Source: Clostridium sp. AWRP (GTDB lineage: Bacteria > Bacillota > Clostridia > Clostridiales > Clostridiaceae). From it: 64,000 bases of DNA. The notes under the pieces were generated by a model. It was not told where the DNA came from. It did not search any database and saw only the letters and a list, made by a program, of their open reading frames with translations. The position numbers and the translations under genes were made by a program. Position 1 is the stretch's first letter; each line of letters opens with the position of its first letter. This document shows, piece after piece, positions 51,915-61,032 of this stretch. The stretch spans positions 1,426,001 to 1,490,000 of the forward strand of contig NZ_CP029758.2 in NCBI RefSeq assembly GCF_004006395.2. The letters run 5' to 3'.

Positions 51915-52625
51915 ATGGCTGAACAAAATACAACTTACTCAAACAAGAATTCTTTTATAAATGGGGCAATAGATTGCATTCCAACTTTGTTTGGATATTT
52001 AAGTATAGGATTTGCCTGTGGGGTAGTGAGTAAATCCTGCGGCATGACTATTTTAGAAACAGTGGCTATGAGTACTTTCATATATGCAGGTTCATCTCAA
52101 TTTGCTGCTGCAGGAATGATACTGTCATCGGTATCAGTTCCAGGTGTAGTCTTGACTGTGTTTTTAGTAAATTTAAGACATCTTTTGATGAGTGCATCTA
52201 TAGCACCTTATTTTAGTAAAAACTCACTTTTTAAAAATTTTACAGTAGGGGCGCTTTTAACGGATGAAACTTTTGCACTTGCTTCATCAAAGGCAAATAG
52301 TGAAGATAAAATAGATTATAAGTGGATGATGGGAATAAACTTTACAGCCTATATAAACTGGATCTTTGCAACTTTTATCGGGGCATGCTTTAGCAGCTTG
52401 ATATATGATTATAAAAAATTTGGACTTGATTTTGCACTTCCAGCTATGTTCATAGGTTTATTGATTTTTAGTGTAAAGGAAAATTCTAATTTAAGAAAAT
52501 CCTGTGTAATTATAATTTCCTCTGCTGTAATTTTACTTGGTTCTATTAAATTTTTATCTGCACACACGGGAATTATGATTGCAGCCATACTTGGAGTAAT
52601 CATAGGGGGTGTAATAAGAAAATGA
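51915..52625 (+). CDS. azlC: AzlC-family branched-chain amino acid exporter subunit
   Basis: Large subunit (236 aa) of the AzlCD amino acid export pair. Hydrophobic segments occur throughout; IPTLFGYLSIGFACGVVSKS, STFIYAGSSQFAAAGMIL and NLRHLLMSASIAPYF are family signatures. Export of branched-chain amino acids or analogues is known for the family. Its last bases overlap azlD. Confidence 0.92.
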   Translation: MAEQNTTYSNKNSFINGAIDCIPTLFGYLSIGFACGVVSKSCGMTILETVAMSTFIYAGSSQFAAAGMILSSVSVPGVVLTVFLVNLRHLLMSASIAPYFSKNSLFKNFTVGALLTDETFALASSKANSEDKIDYKWMMGINFTAYINWIFATFIGACFSSLIYDYKKFGLDFALPAMFIGLLIFSVKENSNLRKSCVIIISSAVILLGSIKFLSAHTGIMIAAILGVIIGGVIRK

Positions 52626-52936
52626 ATATGTATATCTGGTATATAATTATAGGGGGCTGTATAGTAACAATACTTCCTAGGACACTTCCTATAATGTTGA
52701 TTTCAAGAATTAATATAAATGATAGGACAGCTGAATTTTTAAAATATATTCCTATTTCTATTTTGACAGCTCTTGTAGTGTCATCACTGTTTATTTTAAA
52801 TAATAAATTTTGTGTAGATATATCTACTGTACTTGCATCAATTATAACTGCAGTAGCAGCTGTTAAAAAGAACAATCTGCTTTTAACTGTAATAGTAGGA
52901 GTAATATCTATAGCAGTGTTAAGAATGATATTTTAA
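52622..52936 (+). CDS. azlD: AzlD-family branched-chain amino acid exporter subunit
   Basis: Small partner (104 aa) of AzlC with three or four hydrophobic segments: IIIGGCIVTILPRTLPIMLI, LKYIPISILTALVVSSLFI and a C-terminal helix. ATGA overlap with azlC shows translational coupling. alaX follows 38 bases downstream and may be in the same transcript. Confidence 0.9.
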   Translation: MNMYIWYIIIGGCIVTILPRTLPIMLISRININDRTAEFLKYIPISILTALVVSSLFILNNKFCVDISTVLASIITAVAAVKKNNLLLTVIVGVISIAVLRMIF

Positions 52937-52974
52937 TCTAAAAATTAATAAATATTTATGAGGAGGATTTAAAA

Positions 52975-53691
52975 ATGACTGAATTATTATTTCAAAAAGA
53001 TAGTTATTTAAAGGAGTTCAAATGCAGCATTGTTAGTGTAGATGAGGAGCAAAACGCTGTAATTTTGGATAAAACAGCTTTTTACATAGGAGGAGGTGGC
53101 CAACCTTGTGATACTGGAACACTTGAGAACGGCCAAAGTTTGTATACTGTGAAGAAAGTTAAAAAGATAGGCAATAATATATATCATTATATTGATGGAG
53201 AGTTACCTGAAGTTAATGAAGGTTGTATTGGAAAAATAGATTGGGAACATAGGTATAAATTGATGAGAACTCATACTGCAATGCATATTTTGTGTGGTGT
53301 TGTGTGGAGAGACTATAAAGCACAGGTTACTGGTGGAGATATGGATTGCCTAAGTGCAAGAATGGACTTTGAATTTGAAAACTTTGATAAGGAATTGATA
53401 AATGAAATTCAAGAGAAAATCAATAAGGAAGTAGAAGCTAAGAGAAACATCAAGGTAAATATTCTTAAAAGAGAAGAAGCATTTAAAATTCCAGATTTAA
53501 TAAGAACAAAAATAAATCTTCTTCCCAAAGGAATTAATGAGATAAGAACAGTTGAAATTGAAGGACTTGATCTTCAAGCAGATGGAGGAACACATGTAAG
53601 AAATACTTCTGAAGTAGGAAAAATTAAGATAGTAAAGTTTAAGAGCAAGGGAAAAATCAATAAAAGAATATATGTTGAAATAGAAGATTAG
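52975..53691 (+). CDS. Alanyl-tRNA editing protein AlaX
   Basis: Free-standing editing domain of 238 aa that hydrolyses mischarged Ser- or Gly-tRNA-Ala. The zinc ligands HTAMH (residues 98-102) and DGGTHVRNTSEVG are in place; an Asp stands where AlaRS editing domains usually have Cys, a variant I believe occurs in AlaX proteins. N-terminal FYIGGGGQPCDTGTL is typical. AGGAGG ribosome site. Linkage with an amino acid exporter is unusual enough to suggest a link to amino acid imbalance. Confidence 0.9.
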   Translation: MTELLFQKDSYLKEFKCSIVSVDEEQNAVILDKTAFYIGGGGQPCDTGTLENGQSLYTVKKVKKIGNNIYHYIDGELPEVNEGCIGKIDWEHRYKLMRTHTAMHILCGVVWRDYKAQVTGGDMDCLSARMDFEFENFDKELINEIQEKINKEVEAKRNIKVNILKREEAFKIPDLIRTKINLLPKGINEIRTVEIEGLDLQADGGTHVRNTSEVGKIKIVKFKSKGKINKRIYVEIED

Positions 53692-53746
53692 ATGGAGGTT
53701 TTTAACTAGCGGTTAAGTTCTTTATACAAATTCAACTATACATCCA

Positions 53747-53775
53747 TTGGTATAAGAGCTTCCATAAGGTATACT
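53747..53775 (+). promoter_or_regulatory. Promoter of the HTH-TPR regulator
   Basis: TTGGTA (53747-53752), 17-base spacer, TATACT (53770-53775). Confidence 0.55.
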
Positions 53776-53819
53776 AAGTGTTGTAAGTACTTATAATCAA
53801 ATTATGGAGTGAATATGAC

Positions 53820-54917
53820 ATGGATAAATTGCAGATAGGTGAAGTAATATTTAAATTTAGAAAAGAAAAGGGAATTACACAGGATCAATTAGGAGGATTT
53901 ATTGGAGTATCCACAGCAGCAGTGTCAAAGTGGGAAAGTGGCAATTCCTATCCAGATATAACTCTTCTTCCTGTACTTGCATCATTTTTTAACGTTTCTA
54001 TGGATGAACTTTTGAATTATAAAGTTGAGATTTCTGAAAAAGAAGTTATGGAGATATTTAAAAAATGTGAAGTACTGTTTAGTAGTGATAGGGTTGACGA
54101 AGGAATTGATAAATCCATGGAATACATATCAAAATATGAATCAAGTTACTATTTGAAATATATGATTGGATGTCTGTTTAATATGTATTCATGGAAAAAG
54201 GGAGAAGAAAAAATAGAAAATATAATGCTTAAAAATTCTGTTGAATTGCTTGAAAATGTAGTGCAAAATTGTGATTATACAAAATTAGTTGAACAATCAC
54301 TATTTCAGCTTGGTGGTATTTATTCTTCCATTGGAGAAAATGACAAGGGAATAGAAGCTTTAAATAAAATTCATAAAAATCAATTTAATGTTGATTTTAT
54401 GCTTGCAAACATATACTTAAGCAAAAATAGGATGAAAGAAGCGAGAAAGATACTTCAAAGTCAGCTGTGGAAAAATATATTTGGAATTAGTTTTACCTGT
54501 TTAGCATTGGCTAAATCTTATATTAAAGATAAAAACTCAGATGTTATAGATAAATATTGCAATTTGGCTGTAAGTGTTAAAAAGTTATTTTCTCCAGAAT
54601 GTGATAAAGTTATTGGTATGCATGTAGAATATATGAATTTTGCACAAATTTACCTTCAGTTTGGTGAAAATAAAAAGGCTGTAGAAATGCTGCACAAGTG
54701 GATACAATACATTAAAAATAATGATATAAATGCACCTAAAGATTTTTCATCTAGCTGGTGTTTCAACGAACTTTCAGAAGGAGAACGTGCCTTTACTTTG
54801 GATTTGTATGAAAATATGATGAAGGTGTTAGAAGATCCGGTATTTGACCCTATTAGGAAAAGTAATGATTTTAAGGCTATTTTAAAAGATTTGAAGGAAA
54901 TTAGAAAACTTAGATAG
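53820..54917 (+). CDS. XRE-family regulator with TPR-like repeats
   Basis: A 365-aa protein. The N-terminal helix-turn-helix is in EKGITQDQLGGFIGVSTAAVSKWESGNSYPDI; the remainder is helical with TPR-like units (SLFQLGGIYSSIGENDKGIEAL, LANIYLSKNRMKEARKIL, NFAQIYLQFGENKKAVEML). Such HTH-TPR proteins may be peptide-responsive, but no adjacent small peptide gene was found. The gene stands alone between a probable promoter and a terminator. Confidence 0.85.
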   Translation: MDKLQIGEVIFKFRKEKGITQDQLGGFIGVSTAAVSKWESGNSYPDITLLPVLASFFNVSMDELLNYKVEISEKEVMEIFKKCEVLFSSDRVDEGIDKSMEYISKYESSYYLKYMIGCLFNMYSWKKGEEKIENIMLKNSVELLENVVQNCDYTKLVEQSLFQLGGIYSSIGENDKGIEALNKIHKNQFNVDFMLANIYLSKNRMKEARKILQSQLWKNIFGISFTCLALAKSYIKDKNSDVIDKYCNLAVSVKKLFSPECDKVIGMHVEYMNFAQIYLQFGENKKAVEMLHKWIQYIKNNDINAPKDFSSSWCFNELSEGERAFTLDLYENMMKVLEDPVFDPIRKSNDFKAILKDLKEIRKLR

Positions 54918-54964
54918 ATTACGTTTAGTCCCATAATTGTAAATATTGTTTTTTAAAACTGTAC

Positions 54965-55042
54965 AAAAAATACGCCATATGGAGTATATTAAAAATTTTT
55001 TTCTCTATACAATTGTAGTTGTATGGAGAAATTTTTTTATCT
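54965..55042 (+). repeat. Terminator-containing direct repeat, copy 1
   Basis: Contains ACGCCATATGGAGTAT, then AATTTTTTTCTCTATACAAT and ATGGAGAAATTTTTTT. A diverged copy of the whole order occurs at 56931-57002; the two flank the ArsC/Spx-like and PerM-like genes. Confidence 0.7.
54990..55040 (+). terminator. Terminator after the HTH-TPR gene
   Basis: TTTCTCTATACAA pairs with TTGTATGGAGAAA (one T-G pair) over six bases, with T runs on both sides. Part of a 70-base segment repeated at 56931-57002. Confidence 0.75.
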
Positions 55043-55084
55043 TCAATTATATTATATTTAGATCTAAAATAAGATAAAAGGAGA

Positions 55085-55332
55085 TAAGTTTAACGGACAT
55101 TGAGCATTTCAAAAATGTAAGAATGAAGGACAAAGTAATTTCCTGGGATGATTTAGATAATTTGAAACCTCAAATGCTGCCTTTAGCTATTACATTGGAT
55201 AATATTTTGCTTATGTTGAGAGATTAATACGCTAATAAAGGTTAGACTGCAGGAAAGCAAATATGTGATTACAAGTTAGCACTATTAACACTTACTATAG
55301 GTTTTGATGGTGCTGAAGTAATACAATAAAGT
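55085..55332 (+). pseudogene. Possible gene remnants
   Basis: Two open stretches carry no convincing start: one reading TDIEHFKNVRMKDKVISWDD and ending LLMLRD at 55226, another reading ICDYKLALLTLTIGFDGAEV and ending near 55330. Codon-like composition and the lack of ribosome sites at their beginnings suggest decayed genes, but a short real gene starting at the ATG at 55123 is also possible. Low confidence. Confidence 0.35.
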
Positions 55333-55419
55333 ATTATGAAAAAATAAAAAGTTACTGTATAATAAATATTAATCCATTGTAAAATTTATGTGAAGCAATA
55401 ATTTTGAGGAGAGTTGGAA

Positions 55420-55758
55420 ATGAATATTCAAATATTTGGAGTGAAAAAGTGTTTTGATACAAAGAAAGCTGAACGTTACTTTAAGGAAAGAAGAATTAAA
55501 TATCAGTTTATAGATTTAAATATTAAAGAAATAAGTAAAAGGGAATTACAGAGTTTAAAGGCAGCAGTAGGCATTGATAATTTGATAAATAATAAGGCAA
55601 AAGAATATGATAAATTAAATATTGGACTGATAAGGAGCAGTGATATAAAAGAAGAGATACTTTTAAAGAATCCAAAGCTTTATAAAACTCCAATTGTTAG
55701 AAATGGGAAACAAGCTACAGTTGGATATGAGCCTTCAATTTGGAATAAATGGGAGTGA
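55420..55758 (+). CDS. ArsC/Spx-family protein
   Basis: A 112-aa thioredoxin-fold protein of the arsenate-reductase/YffB/Spx class. The N-terminus IQIFGVKKCFDTKKAERYF has a single-cysteine CxxT pattern; the conserved TPIVRNGKQATVGY follows near the end. It lacks the CxxC of Spx and is not next to ars genes, so arsenate reduction is doubtful. The ATG at 55420 is better spaced from GAGGAG than the TTG at 55414. It is followed by the PerM-like gene after four bases. Confidence 0.82.
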   Translation: MNIQIFGVKKCFDTKKAERYFKERRIKYQFIDLNIKEISKRELQSLKAAVGIDNLINNKAKEYDKLNIGLIRSSDIKEEILLKNPKLYKTPIVRNGKQATVGYEPSIWNKWE

Positions 55759-55762
55759 TCAA

Positions 55763-56929
55763 ATGAAAATAGATAAAAAATTACTAAAATATTGTATATA
55801 TGCAGGAGCAACAGTGATTCTAATTTATATTGGTATAGTATTTTTAAATAATGTAGGTAATATATTTGCTCTGTTGTGGGATCTATTAAAAAAAACCATT
55901 AACCTTGCAAAACCTTTTTTTATGGCACTAGTAATTGTGTACTTATTGAAGCCAGGAGTGGAAAGCATTGAAAAGTTCTTAGAAAAGAAAAAGATACTAA
56001 AGAAAGCATCACACAGAAGAGTAGTGGGAATTATAGGAGTGTATACATTAGTAGTAGCTATTTTTGCAGTTGTTGTAAGTGGAATATATGTTATGATTGG
56101 TGGAAAACTCTCTCACAATGCAAGTATAGCAAATATGGCATCATATTTAAATGAATATTTAAATAACCCAACATTGTCAGTTAGTTCTGTTAGTGAAAAA
56201 TTAAAAAGCTTAAATATTTCAATACCTACAAGTTTAAATGATAAGATTGCTCAAATAGTAAGTTATGTGCAATCTTACTTTTCAGCAAGTATAGGAGCAA
56301 TGACAAATTCTATTGTAGCTATAGTAAGCAATATAGCTTTATTTTTTATAGCTGTAGTATTAAGTATTTATTTAATACAAGATTCCGAGTATTTCGTAGG
56401 GTTATGGAATAAAATCTTTAACCTTGTATTTGGGAAAAGTAAAACAGGGATCAAATTAAAAGAAATATTACATGTTATGGATATTACATTTTATAAATAT
56501 ATAAGAGGACAATTGCTAGAGGCATCTATAGTGGGAGTTTTATCAGCTATTGTACTGTATTTTATTGGAATAGACTATGCTTTGGTTATAGGAATTATTG
56601 CAGGTATTTGTAATATGATACCATATATAGGACCTGTTGTTGGAACTGTTTTGGCAGTAGTGATGGCGCTGCTAAGTGGACAACCTATCACAGCATTGTG
56701 GGCAATTATTGGAATGCTTGCAGTTCAGCAGGTGGATAATAACTTATTGGCACCTAAAATTGTAGGAGATAGTGTAGGATTGCATCCTGTATTTACTATG
56801 ATTGCGATACTTGTAGGTGGAAATGTGGGAGGACTTATAGGAATGCTTGTAGCTGTACCTACTGTTGCTTCACTAAAAATACTATTGGGTAAATGGTATG
56901 ATTCTCATATGGAGAAGATTGCGTCTTGA
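55763..56929 (+). CDS. AI-2E transporter/PerM-family membrane protein
   Basis: A 388-aa protein with about eight hydrophobic segments. Family signatures are PFFMALVIVYLLKPGVE, the central IRGQLLEASIVGVLSAIVLY, and YALVIGIIAGICNMIPYIGP. Family members have been proposed as exporters or sodium/proton antiporters; the name AI-2E exporter is not demonstrated here. The frame extends upstream to 55694 in overlap with the ArsC-like gene; the ATG at 55763 follows GGGAGTG. Confidence 0.88.
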   Translation: MKIDKKLLKYCIYAGATVILIYIGIVFLNNVGNIFALLWDLLKKTINLAKPFFMALVIVYLLKPGVESIEKFLEKKKILKKASHRRVVGIIGVYTLVVAIFAVVVSGIYVMIGGKLSHNASIANMASYLNEYLNNPTLSVSSVSEKLKSLNISIPTSLNDKIAQIVSYVQSYFSASIGAMTNSIVAIVSNIALFFIAVVLSIYLIQDSEYFVGLWNKIFNLVFGKSKTGIKLKEILHVMDITFYKYIRGQLLEASIVGVLSAIVLYFIGIDYALVIGIIAGICNMIPYIGPVVGTVLAVVMALLSGQPITALWAIIGMLAVQQVDNNLLAPKIVGDSVGLHPVFTMIAILVGGNVGGLIGMLVAVPTVASLKILLGKWYDSHMEKIAS

Positions 56930-56930
56930 A

Positions 56931-57002
56931 AAATACTCCATATGGAGTATTTTCAAAAAATTTTTTCTATACAATTATAGTTATATGGGGAATTTTTTTA
57001 GT
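56931..57002 (+). repeat. Terminator-containing direct repeat, copy 2
   Basis: Contains ACTCCATATGGAGTAT, AATTTTTTCTATACAATTAT and ATGGGGAATTTTTTTA, in the same order as 54965-55042. The hairpins are likely the terminator of the PerM-like gene. Confidence 0.7.
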
Positions 57003-57049
57003 TGATGGAATTCTTCGTATGTAAAAAAATTTAAATTGGAGGTATATAA

Positions 57050-57235
57050 ATGAAATGGGAGGTAGTAAAAAGGCAAACTAAAACTGGTATGTACATTAGC
57101 ACAATAAGGTCATTTGAATTTGATAAAAAGTCTAAAGATAAAGTATATGATGAGGCATTAAAATATGCTAAACATAAGAACAAAACGTCATTTATAAAAA
57201 AGTATTATTATGAGGTGGAATTTAATTGGCAATAA
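57050..57235 (+). CDS. Small uncharacterised protein
   Basis: A 61-aa, Lys- and Tyr-rich protein beginning MKWEVVKRQTKTGMYISTIR, with a strong TTGGAGGT site 8 bases before the ATG. The pattern (two beta strands then helix DEALKYAKHKNKTSFIKKYY) suggests a compact fold. Not recognised. It sits alone between a terminator and the third chemoreceptor gene. Confidence 0.6.
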   Translation: MKWEVVKRQTKTGMYISTIRSFEFDKKSKDKVYDEALKYAKHKNKTSFIKKYYYEVEFNWQ

Positions 57236-57442
57236 TCTATATATTTTAAAACTATTATTGATTGTAAAAGCATCAATGAATCCTATTTAGTTGAAAAGGC
57301 AGAAAGTGATGGAATGCAGATGTACTTAAATATAACAAAATATTCTATAAATTAATATTTTATTAAATATTTTGACAGAGTATACGAAAATAAAGTTAAA
57401 TAAAAGAATGTGTTTTATTCAGCATATGGAGGAGATGCTTAT

Positions 57443-59476
57443 ATGTCAATAAAAAGAAAAATTCCACTTTTAGTAGCAATAATTGTTACTATTTTAATGA
57501 CTTTAACTACTATATTTATTGATAATAAGTCTAGCAGCTTAATAGAAACTAAAACGGAAAGAGAAATAGAAGAAATATGTAATCATTCAGCTCAAACTAT
57601 AAGTGCAATAATTGAAAAAGAAAAGTTGGGGATTAGAATATTTTCAGAAAAAAATGTGGTTGTAAATTTACTTAAGACAAATAAGGATTCTAGTAATATT
57701 GATGATTTAAATAAGCAAAAACAAGATATGAATTTAACTTTACAAAACTATGTTAAAGAGAATAAAAATATTGAACACATATTTTTGGTTGACACAAATG
57801 GAAATATAATTGCAGACAGTGATAAGAACTATCTTGGCAAAAACTTAAATGACAGATCCTATAATAAACCTAGTTTGGAAGGTAAAGCTTCAGTAAGTGA
57901 AGTTATGATGTCGAAAGTAACTAAAAATCCAATAATAGTGGTTACGAATCCTGTAGTAGGAAATGGTGAGATTTTAGGATATGTGGGTACAGCAGTATAT
58001 GGAAGCAGTTTTTCAAAGTATCTAGCTGGTTCTAAAGTAAGTAATTTTTCATCTAGTTATGGATTTTTATTAGATTATAAAGGCAATACTATTTACCATC
58101 CAACTAAGAGCAAAATAGGTAAACCAGTTGAAACGCCTCAAATAAAAGCTGTAGCTGATAAATTAAATAAGGGTGAAAATGTAAAAGAGGATATTCTTAC
58201 ATACAATTTTGAAAATGTAGATAAAATAGCAGGATATAAGGTTATACCTGAAACAAATTGGATTATAGTAGTAACTTCTGATAAAGTAGAAGTGTTAAAA
58301 GATGTTAAATATATGAGAAATATTATAATACTTATAGCAATAATAGCGTCAATTTTAGCTATAGCAGCAGGATATATGTTTTCAACGAGGATTACCAATC
58401 CTATTACTAAAATAGTTAATCTTATAAATAAAACAGCAAATTTAGATTTAAATCAAGTAAAAGATCTTGACGAACTGTGTAAATATAATGATGAAATAGG
58501 GACAATGGCTAATTCTATAGAAAATATGAGAAAAGCATTAAAAACAATGGTTAAAGACATGAAAATGTCTTCGGATACAATAAATTCAAATGCTGTGTTA
58601 GTGGAAAAATTAACTGGTGATTTAAAGGTTAATTTAGAAGGTGCATCAGCAGAAAGTCAAAATCTTTCAGCTGGTATGGAAGAAAATGCAGCTTCGGTAG
58701 AGGAAGTCTCAGCTTCATCTGATGAAATTGGAAATGCTGTAAATTCCATGACCCAAAAATCTGTAGAGGGTTTAAATAAAGCTAACAGCATTGAAAATAG
58801 AGCAGAAAAATTAAAAAGAGCTGCAGTTGAGTCAAATGAAAAGGCCAATGAAATATATTCTTCTGTAAAAGATAATCTTGAAAGAGCTATTGAAAATTCT
58901 AAGGCTATTGAAAAAATAAAGCTGTTGTCTACGGACATAATTTCTATTACTGATCAAACAGGCTTGCTTGCTCTCAATGCTTCAATAGAAGCAGCTAGAG
59001 CTGGTGAAGCAGGAAAGGGATTTTCTGTTGTAGCTGATGAAGTCAGACAATTGTCAGAGGAATCTGCAAAAACAGCTGGAAACATTCAAAATGTAGTTAA
59101 TGAGGTTACAGAAACAGTAAAGAATTTATCAAGTAATTCAGTAAAGCTTCTTGAATTTATAAATCAAATTGTTTTAAAAGACTATGATAAGTTAGTTGAG
59201 ACAGGTGAAGAGTATAGTCAAGATGCTAAAACAGTAAACAATTTTATGAACGATTTTAGTAGTTTATCAGAAAAATTGAGTTCATCAATTAGTGAAATAA
59301 ACAATGCTATGGGTGAAGTGGCAAATACTGTGACTGATGGGGCAAAAGGTGTTACTGAAATTGCTGGTAAAATAACTAATATAGATGAAAAGTTGGGTAC
59401 GGTAAAGACGACCACTGAAAACAATAAACAAAGTGCTGATAAGTTGCAAGAAATTATATCTCAATTTAAATTTTAA
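57443..59476 (+). CDS. Methyl-accepting chemotaxis protein
   Basis: Third chemoreceptor (677 aa). TM1 is at about 8-28, followed by a dCache domain (IFLVDTNGNIIADSDKNYLG, PIIVVTNPVVGNGEILGYVG, TNWIIVVTSD), TM2 at about 288-310, HAMP and a signalling hairpin with DQTGLLALNASIEAARAGEA. GGAGGAG 8 bases upstream supports the ATG at 57443 rather than the frame opening at 57410. A weak sigma-D-like TAAA-N15-TACGAAAA lies at 57364-57390. Confidence 0.94.
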   Translation: MSIKRKIPLLVAIIVTILMTLTTIFIDNKSSSLIETKTEREIEEICNHSAQTISAIIEKEKLGIRIFSEKNVVVNLLKTNKDSSNIDDLNKQKQDMNLTLQNYVKENKNIEHIFLVDTNGNIIADSDKNYLGKNLNDRSYNKPSLEGKASVSEVMMSKVTKNPIIVVTNPVVGNGEILGYVGTAVYGSSFSKYLAGSKVSNFSSSYGFLLDYKGNTIYHPTKSKIGKPVETPQIKAVADKLNKGENVKEDILTYNFENVDKIAGYKVIPETNWIIVVTSDKVEVLKDVKYMRNIIILIAIIASILAIAAGYMFSTRITNPITKIVNLINKTANLDLNQVKDLDELCKYNDEIGTMANSIENMRKALKTMVKDMKMSSDTINSNAVLVEKLTGDLKVNLEGASAESQNLSAGMEENAASVEEVSASSDEIGNAVNSMTQKSVEGLNKANSIENRAEKLKRAAVESNEKANEIYSSVKDNLERAIENSKAIEKIKLLSTDIISITDQTGLLALNASIEAARAGEAGKGFSVVADEVRQLSEESAKTAGNIQNVVNEVTETVKNLSSNSVKLLEFINQIVLKDYDKLVETGEEYSQDAKTVNNFMNDFSSLSEKLSSSISEINNAMGEVANTVTDGAKGVTEIAGKITNIDEKLGTVKTTTENNKQSADKLQEIISQFKF

Positions 59477-59483
59477 ATTTGTC

Positions 59484-59518
59484 AAAAAAGCTGGACTTAA
59501 AAGTTCAGCTTTTTTGAT
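59484..59518. terminator. Bidirectional terminator after the third chemoreceptor gene
   Basis: AAAAAGCTGGACTT pairs with AAGTTCAGCTTTTT (one G-T pair), with A/T runs on both sides, between converging genes. Confidence 0.85.
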
Positions 59519-59524
59519 ATTAAA

Positions 59525-60937
59525 CTAAAAAATTATGGTTATGATTGTACCTTCCCCTAAAGTGCTTTCTATATGTATACATCCTCCATGGGCATCTATT
59601 ATTTGTTTGGATATTGCCATACCAAGGCCTGAACCTTCTGTTGAAGCACTGGTATTTGTCCCTCTATAATATCTCTCGAAGATGTAGTTTAAATCCTTTT
59701 TAGGTATGCCTTTTCCATTATCTTTTATTACAATATGAATTTTATCTTTTTCATAAATTGAAATATCAACTTGGACATCCTCCTTATTGTGAGTTATAGC
59801 GTTAAAAATTAAATTACTAAGGGCTCTTTTAAAAAATTTTTTATCGATGAGGGCTTTTATTTTTTGATTTTCGGGATAAAAATTCACATTCCTATTTGAG
59901 TACATTGGATGATTTAGAATTCCTACAATTATATTTTGCAAAAGAGAGGTTACATTTACCTCTTCTTTTTTTAGAGGAACAGCTTTATTTTTTAACTTAT
60001 AGGTTAAATTTAAATCTTCCACCAATGATTGAATATAGGAGGATTTATTGTAGATTATTTCTGAATACTCGTGAATTTCGTCTTCAGAAAAAGTATAATC
60101 CGGTTCCTTCATTATTTCAGCATATCCTTTTATAGAAGATAGGGGCGTCTTAACATCGTGGGATATAGAAGAAATCCAAGTGTTTCTCATTTTTTCAAGA
60201 TCTTCTCTTTTTATTTTGTTTTCTTTAAGTGTTTTGCTTAAATTATTTAAGTTAGAAAAGACACTTTTATAAACACCTTTTTCTGGATAATTTATTTCAT
60301 AATTGCCTTTCGCAAGATTATTTATGCCGCTTATTATGTTCTGAAGTGGTTTAGCCATTCTCTTCCCAAATAGAAAATAAGCTATAATTATTGCTGCCAG
60401 TATATTTATGCACAGTAACAAAATAACACCATTCCAAAAGAAACTTTTTAAGGCAGAAGGATTAAATGTAAGAGTATGTTTTGCCACACGATTAAGTGGA
60501 AAACCTATCATGTAGGCAAAACTTCTGTTATTGTATTTCTTTTCACTTACAAATACGGAGGAGTTTGCTATGTCATATTTATAAATATGGGTATATTCTA
60601 TTGGGGAGTATTTAGTAGGGACTGCTTTTGGTTTATTAAAAGAATACACTTCTTTAAAATTTTCATCTATTATTTGAACCCACGCATTATTTTTTAAAAT
60701 TTTGTTTTTACCATCTTCTTTTATAAATGGCACTCCATTTTTAAAGTCTATGTATTCATAAAAGTTTAAGGTAATCCTTTCAGGGGATAAGCTAGTTAAA
60801 TTTTCATTAGTATATACAATTACCTTATTCCAAACAATTAAATTTATGAATAACTCAATTATGACTATAAATATTAATGTTACTAGAAATTTTGTAGTCA
60901 GGGTCCAGTTGGTTTTAATTTTACTTATAATTTTCAT
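59525..60937 (-). CDS. Sensor histidine kinase
   Basis: Membrane kinase of 470 aa. TM1 is at about 14-34, an extracellular sensor of about 130 residues follows, TM2 is at about 167-190, then HAMP (MAKPLQNIISGINNLAKGNYEI), the phospho-acceptor motif SSISHDVKTPLSSIKGY, and the ATPase domain with NLIFNAITHN, DNGKGIPKKDL and GSGLGMAISK. It forms a two-component system with the response regulator gene 95 bases upstream. The divergent ABC exporter suggests it senses an antimicrobial compound. Confidence 0.93.
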   Translation of the reverse strand: MKIISKIKTNWTLTTKFLVTLIFIVIIELFINLIVWNKVIVYTNENLTSLSPERITLNFYEYIDFKNGVPFIKEDGKNKILKNNAWVQIIDENFKEVYSFNKPKAVPTKYSPIEYTHIYKYDIANSSVFVSEKKYNNRSFAYMIGFPLNRVAKHTLTFNPSALKSFFWNGVILLLCINILAAIIIAYFLFGKRMAKPLQNIISGINNLAKGNYEINYPEKGVYKSVFSNLNNLSKTLKENKIKREDLEKMRNTWISSISHDVKTPLSSIKGYAEIMKEPDYTFSEDEIHEYSEIIYNKSSYIQSLVEDLNLTYKLKNKAVPLKKEEVNVTSLLQNIIVGILNHPMYSNRNVNFYPENQKIKALIDKKFFKRALSNLIFNAITHNKEDVQVDISIYEKDKIHIVIKDNGKGIPKKDLNYIFERYYRGTNTSASTEGSGLGMAISKQIIDAHGGCIHIESTLGEGTIITIIF

Positions 60938-61032
60938 TTGTAGTTACCTCAAAATTAAGATTATAAAAGTTGAAATATTAAATGACAAGTACTGATGATA
61001 GCTGCCTTTGTTATTTACTATTTGCTAATTTG

